Below, one piece after another: positions 5,477 to 8,313 of a stretch of 8,313 nucleotides of DNA. The notes beneath the pieces are model-generated. The model worked only from the letters and a program-made list of their open reading frames with translations. It ran no database searches and had not been told where the DNA came from. The position numbers were made by a program, and so were the translations under genes. The stretch is from CAYMSF01 sp964542255. Lineage in GTDB: Bacteria > Verrucomicrobiota > Lentisphaeria > Victivallales > Victivallaceae. Numbering within the stretch: position 1 is the first letter of the stretch; each line of letters begins with the position of its first letter. Location of the stretch: positions 1 to 8,313 of the forward strand of contig CAZITV010000104.1 of assembly GCA_964542255.1 (NCBI GenBank), written 5' to 3'.

Positions 5477-6625
5477 TCAGCGCCGGAGATTGTCAGCGCG
5501 TTGGTAGTAAGCACCGGCAGCAAAAATATTTCGTTCTTCACCGGCAGCGCTGAGCAGCAGACCGAATGCTGCCATCGTTGCCAGCAGCGAACTGCCGCCA
5601 TAGCTCAGAATCGGCATTGTTACCCCGGTTATCGGCATAAGCGTGACATTGACGCTCACGTGCACCAGCGCCTGCACCGCAAACATCACCGCGACACCTA
5701 AAATAATACTCTTGCGGAATTCATCTTTGACATTCAATGTAAGCCGGTAAGCGAAAAACACGAGCAGCGCCATCAGCAAAATTACCGGCATTGCGCCGAT
5801 AAAGCCCAGTGCTTCACTTAGAGATGCGTAAACTGAATCACTGTGTGACAGCGGCAAATAAGAGTTTGCCCACACCGCTTTACCCCATTTGGTGCCCCAC
5901 AAACCGCCACGGGCAAGGGTGAATTGAAATTGCCGCACGTGCCAGCCGATTCCCAGCGGGTCAGCTTCAGGATTAATGAACCCGGCGAACCGATTCATCA
6001 GGTAAGTGCTGGAATAGAGCAATCCGGTAAATATGGGAATAAGAATTGCGGGAATTGCTAATAGACATTTTAAGCTGCCATCCATCAACCAGAACATAAT
6101 AACAAAAGCGGCAATATAGATCATTGCGGTGCCGACATCGGGCTGCAGCGCCACTGGCAGTGTCCAGACCAGTGTAATCAGCAGCATTCCGCCAAAACGT
6201 TCCCAGCCCGGTTTCATCTTGTAGCCCCAGTAGCACAGTGAAAGAATAAATGCGGCTTTGGCTAATTCAGACGGCTGAAAAAAGACATTATCGATAGCGA
6301 ACCAGCCGGTCATTCCGTTAATCTGCACGCCAAAAATCAGCACCAGCAGCAGCGGTAGATAGGCAATGCCGGCAATCAGTTCCGCATTATTGCGATAAAA
6401 TGAAAAGGGAATGCTGGAGCATGCCAGCAGCACTACCATACTTAAGAATAGCCATAGCAGCTGTCTGCCGACAAAATAAAACGGGGCGGGCCCGTAACAA
6501 GTCGCATTGTAAATTGCCAAACAGCCCCAAAGTCCTAACACAAACAAACTTAATAACATCAGGAGCGGCACCGGCATCGGACGATGTTCAAACGCACTCC
6601 ATAATTCGCTGGTTTTCTTCTTCAT
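5477..6625 (-). CDS. SEDS-family peptidoglycan polymerase (RodA/FtsW type)
   Basis: This is a 382-residue polytopic inner-membrane protein, the usual size for SEDS glycosyltransferases that polymerise lipid II. Family landmarks are FQPSELAKAAF (116-126), QPDVGTAMIY (161-170), HSDSVYASLSEALGFIG (261-277) with D263 at the catalytic aspartate position, and MPITGVTMPILSYGGSS (330-346). Some residues are unusual. The Arg-Trp that normally precedes the first motif appears here as G107-W108. The AEELG motif reads SEALG. The loop ahead of the catalytic site (228-250) is divergent. It may therefore be a specialised paralogue, and I do not decide between RodA and FtsW. The ATG overlaps the stop of the pedestal protein by one base (TAATG), and GGAG (plus-strand ctcc at 6633-6636) lies in the end of that gene. 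Co-translation with the pedestal protein suggests they form a complex. Confidence 0.9.
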   Translation of the reverse strand: MKKKTSELWSAFEHRPMPVPLLMLLSLFVLGLWGCLAIYNATCYGPAPFYFVGRQLLWLFLSMVVLLACSSIPFSFYRNNAELIAGIAYLPLLLVLIFGVQINGMTGWFAIDNVFFQPSELAKAAFILSLCYWGYKMKPGWERFGGMLLITLVWTLPVALQPDVGTAMIYIAAFVIMFWLMDGSLKCLLAIPAILIPIFTGLLYSSTYLMNRFAGFINPEADPLGIGWHVRQFQFTLARGGLWGTKWGKAVWANSYLPLSHSDSVYASLSEALGFIGAMPVILLMALLVFFAYRLTLNVKDEFRKSIILGVAVMFAVQALVHVSVNVTLMPITGVTMPILSYGGSSLLATMAAFGLLLSAAGEERNIFAAGAYYQRADNLRR

Positions 6626-7491
6626 TATTTTGCTCCAGCCGCGTCGATAGCGGTTAAATCATTAATATTGGCGGGCAATTCCACTATTTCCCAATTATCC
6701 AAGGTGATTTCTGTGTCAAACTTGACATTTTCCTGCTGTGGAGGTGGAGCCGGCGGTGTTTTAGCTGCTGGAATAATCAGGTCACTGAGTATCACATTTA
6801 ATTTGACATCTTTGCCGGGCGCAGCTTTTTTGATTAGCTGCCAGGTATTGCGCACCCAGTTTTTGTGGCGGTCGAGCATAACTTCATATTGACCCTGGGT
6901 GCCGGTCAGTTCGCCATTGTATTCGCGTTCCAATCCGCTGACTCCTACCAGAATGCCCTCTTTGATTTGAGTCTTGCCAATCAGAGAACGCACTTCCTGG
7001 TAATCCATAACGCAGCGGTCCACCCGCGGCAAAATCTTCAAGTCCGGAAAAAGGTTGAGCAGCGGTTCAAGATCAAGAATTTTTTCCGGCGGAATATCGC
7101 TTTGTATCAAATAAAATCCCTGTTTCATACGCAGACATCCGGCTTCCGGCAGTACCTGCTTAATCCTTTCCATCATGTCGTTAAGTACTTCTTTGTCTTC
7201 AGGAATTTTGAAAAGAAATATGTCAAACCGGCGTTCCGACCAAGCCAAAGGACTACCATTGCGGTCAAGAATACGGCCGCGGCCGCCGTCATAGGTGCCG
7301 TGGCGAATTGCAATGCGGTTGCCGGCGGTGAGATACTTATCTCTGGCCAGCGCCGCATAGTAAGCGTGAAAAGTTATTGCGGTCATTGTCCACAGGAGCA
7401 CTACAACCAGCAAAATTGCTGAACGGAATTTAAAGTTTCCAAAGGTTGCCGACACTGGTGACATTATTTCTCTTTTCCCGTGTGAAACCAC
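6625..7491 (-). CDS. Class B PBP-like pedestal protein lacking the transpeptidase domain
   Basis: This is a 288-residue single-pass membrane protein. A short cytosolic N-terminus is followed by a transmembrane helix (about 24-40) and a periplasmic region matching the dimerisation/pedestal domain of class B PBPs. That region includes GRGRILDRNGSPLA (70-83), GVSGLEREYNGELTG (183-197) and APGKDVKLNVILSDL (224-238). In PBP2 or FtsI the transpeptidase with SxxK, SxN and KTG follows here. Instead there is a proline-rich linker (241-252) and a roughly 36-residue acidic tail, and none of those motifs is present. PBPs with both domains usually exceed 550 residues. The stop overlaps the SEDS start by one base, so truncation by frameshift is unlikely. 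The likely role, by analogy with PBP2 activating RodA, is to dock on and activate the SEDS polymerase. The GTG at 7491 overlaps the upstream stop (TAGTG); an ATG at 7464 is an alternative start. Neither has a strong ribosome binding site. Confidence 0.82.
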   Translation of the reverse strand: MVSHGKREIMSPVSATFGNFKFRSAILLVVVLLWTMTAITFHAYYAALARDKYLTAGNRIAIRHGTYDGGRGRILDRNGSPLAWSERRFDIFLFKIPEDKEVLNDMMERIKQVLPEAGCLRMKQGFYLIQSDIPPEKILDLEPLLNLFPDLKILPRVDRCVMDYQEVRSLIGKTQIKEGILVGVSGLEREYNGELTGTQGQYEVMLDRHKNWVRNTWQLIKKAAPGKDVKLNVILSDLIIPAAKTPPAPPPQQENVKFDTEITLDNWEIVELPANINDLTAIDAAGAK

Positions 7492-8141
7492 TATTTCTGG
7501 ACATTACCCGCTTCGCATGCCTCCGCAACCGCCTGAGCAAATGAGCTGTTAAATACCGGAACATTGCCTTCGGCAATGGTAATGGTGCCACCCGTGGGAT
7601 AGACATCTCCTTGCCAAGTCTGACCATTGTCGCAGCGGACATCGCGGACATAATAAATACCGTATTTGCCGGTATTGAGGTTATGAATTGGTGCGGCGGC
7701 ATAACCGATACAGCCGCCTTTTATCGGGCGGATTACCTGAAGTTCGATTTGCTGACGCTGCCCGTGGACTAATGCCTGAATATGATCAATTTGTTTATTT
7801 CTTTCTTCAGTTGCTTTTTCTACGGCAGCGTTGGCGATGGCTTTTTGGAGAGCTTTCTCATAGGTTAACTCCCGGTATTCAGCAGCGTGCTTTTTAAATT
7901 CATCTGCCCGTACCTGGGTATAATTGAATTCACGCTGGATATTTTCCGGTAAATCCTTAAGCTCGATGCCGCGCAGTACCGGGTTGCCTTTGCTGTCATC
8001 ATACATAATGGTTATTTCGACTGGAGACGTATTCGTAATCTCAACATCTTTGTAAACAGTACCGGTGGTGGTAGTGATATCACGACCATTTACTGCCAGG
8101 CTGACCCCTGCCAGCATTATTAACATCATGATTCGTTTCAT
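7491..8141 (-). CDS. Secreted protein of unknown function, first gene of the envelope operon
   Basis: This 216-residue protein has a clear Sec signal peptide (MKRIMMLIMLAGVSLAVNG, cleaved near 17-20) and no other membrane segment. Residues 21-75 (TTTTGTVYKDVEI, then ELKDLPENIQREFNY) follow a pattern I know from secreted proteins of Verrucomicrobiota and Lentisphaerota: a G-x-x-Y-K-x-V strand, then a DLPxxxQ-x-x-F-x-Y turn. No function is known to me. Residues about 76-135 are charged, Ala/Glu/Lys/Gln-rich and probably helical or coiled-coil. The C-terminal part (136-216) has three cysteines (C144, C170, C209) and a GKYGIYYVRDVRCDNGQTW segment that looks like a small beta domain. The ATG at 8141 has a perfect AGGAGG (plus-strand cctcct at 8150-8155) with 8-base spacing. 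The stop overlaps the pedestal GTG by one base, suggesting a periplasmic partner for the pedestal/SEDS pair. Confidence 0.75.
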   Translation of the reverse strand: MKRIMMLIMLAGVSLAVNGRDITTTTGTVYKDVEITNTSPVEITIMYDDSKGNPVLRGIELKDLPENIQREFNYTQVRADEFKKHAAEYRELTYEKALQKAIANAAVEKATEERNKQIDHIQALVHGQRQQIELQVIRPIKGGCIGYAAAPIHNLNTGKYGIYYVRDVRCDNGQTWQGDVYPTGGTITIAEGNVPVFNSSFAQAVAEACEAGNVQK

Positions 8142-8184
8142 GTCTATAGCCTCCTGTTGATTTAAAGATTACCAATATTGGAAA

Positions 8185-8212
8185 AAGATAATTGAAGAAT
8201 ACGCCAAATCAA
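8185..8212 (-). promoter_or_regulatory. Candidate promoter of the envelope operon
   Basis: On the minus strand, TTGATT (plus 8207-8212) and TATCTT (plus 8185-8190) are 16 bases apart, and the -10 lies 44 bases before the ATG at 8141. Each matches the sigma-70 consensus at 4 of 6 positions. The -35 lies inside a small dyad, GCCA-N7-TGGC (8203-8217), which could be an operator. Beyond it, 8218-8313 is AT-rich with no gene that I can see. Confidence 0.3.
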
Positions 8213-8313
8213 GTGGCAATGGCTATTTATTGACGCAATTTCAAAATAAATTTGATTTTTTTACGGTTTTACGCCAGATTTACCACTTCTTGATGCCATT
8301 TTGCTCCGCGCAG

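Noticed and set aside
5446..5601. N-terminal extension of the heptosyltransferase by 52 residues
   Set aside because: It overlaps the SEDS coding end, is cysteine-rich and unlike the family, and the ATG at 5445 already leaves 34 residues before the first conserved motif.
6865..7422. 185-codon open frame on the plus strand
   Set aside because: It lies wholly antisense to the pedestal gene, which has clear PBP motifs, and it has no ribosome binding site or family resemblance. It is a by-product of codon bias.

Overview
The window looks like chromosome from a Gram-negative, LPS-bearing bacterium of mid GC content. It carries a WaaF-type heptosyltransferase, secreted proteins with Sec signal peptides, clear AGGAGG-type ribosome binding sites and short intergenic gaps. 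The secreted protein at the right end has an N-terminal pattern that I associate with Verrucomicrobiota/Lentisphaerota secreted proteins. That taxonomic guess is inference from family resemblance, not a search. There is no rRNA, tRNA, CRISPR array, insertion sequence or recognisable phage structural gene.

Layout, left to right. (1) 1-175: edge sequence with no convincing gene. (2) 176-1848: a divergent pair, a WYL-domain transcription factor on the minus strand and a small cytosolic von Willebrand A (MIDAS) protein on the plus strand. Their 116-bp shared spacer holds an operator-like dyad. A strong 15-bp hairpin at 1916-1951 ends the vWA unit. (3) 1955-2866 minus: an exported calcineurin-fold metallophosphoesterase resembling the Mn-dependent ADP-ribose/CDP-alcohol pyrophosphatase group. 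(4) 2867-3211: a 345-bp spacer made of a 50% GC block with a coding-like antisense frame and a palindrome, then an AT-rich promoter region. (5) 3212-4298 plus: a two-gene YeeE/YedE-type membrane transporter in which the usual motif cysteines appear to be replaced. (6) 8141 down to 4336, minus: a tightly packed four-gene envelope operon. Its genes encode a secreted protein of unknown function, a class B PBP-like protein with only the membrane anchor and pedestal, a SEDS (RodA/FtsW) glycan polymerase, and a heptosyltransferase.

The envelope operon is the most interesting part. SEDS polymerases normally work with a class B penicillin-binding protein whose pedestal activates the polymerase and whose transpeptidase cross-links the product. 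Here the gene just upstream of the SEDS gene encodes a recognisable pedestal but stops where the transpeptidase would begin. Its stop codon overlaps the SEDS start by one base (TAATG), so no transpeptidase sequence can be hidden downstream. The first two junctions of the operon are 1-base overlaps (TAGTG, TAATG), which points to translational coupling and fixed stoichiometry. The inferred system is a SEDS polymerase with a transpeptidase-free activator, co-expressed with an LPS core transferase and a periplasmic protein of unknown role.
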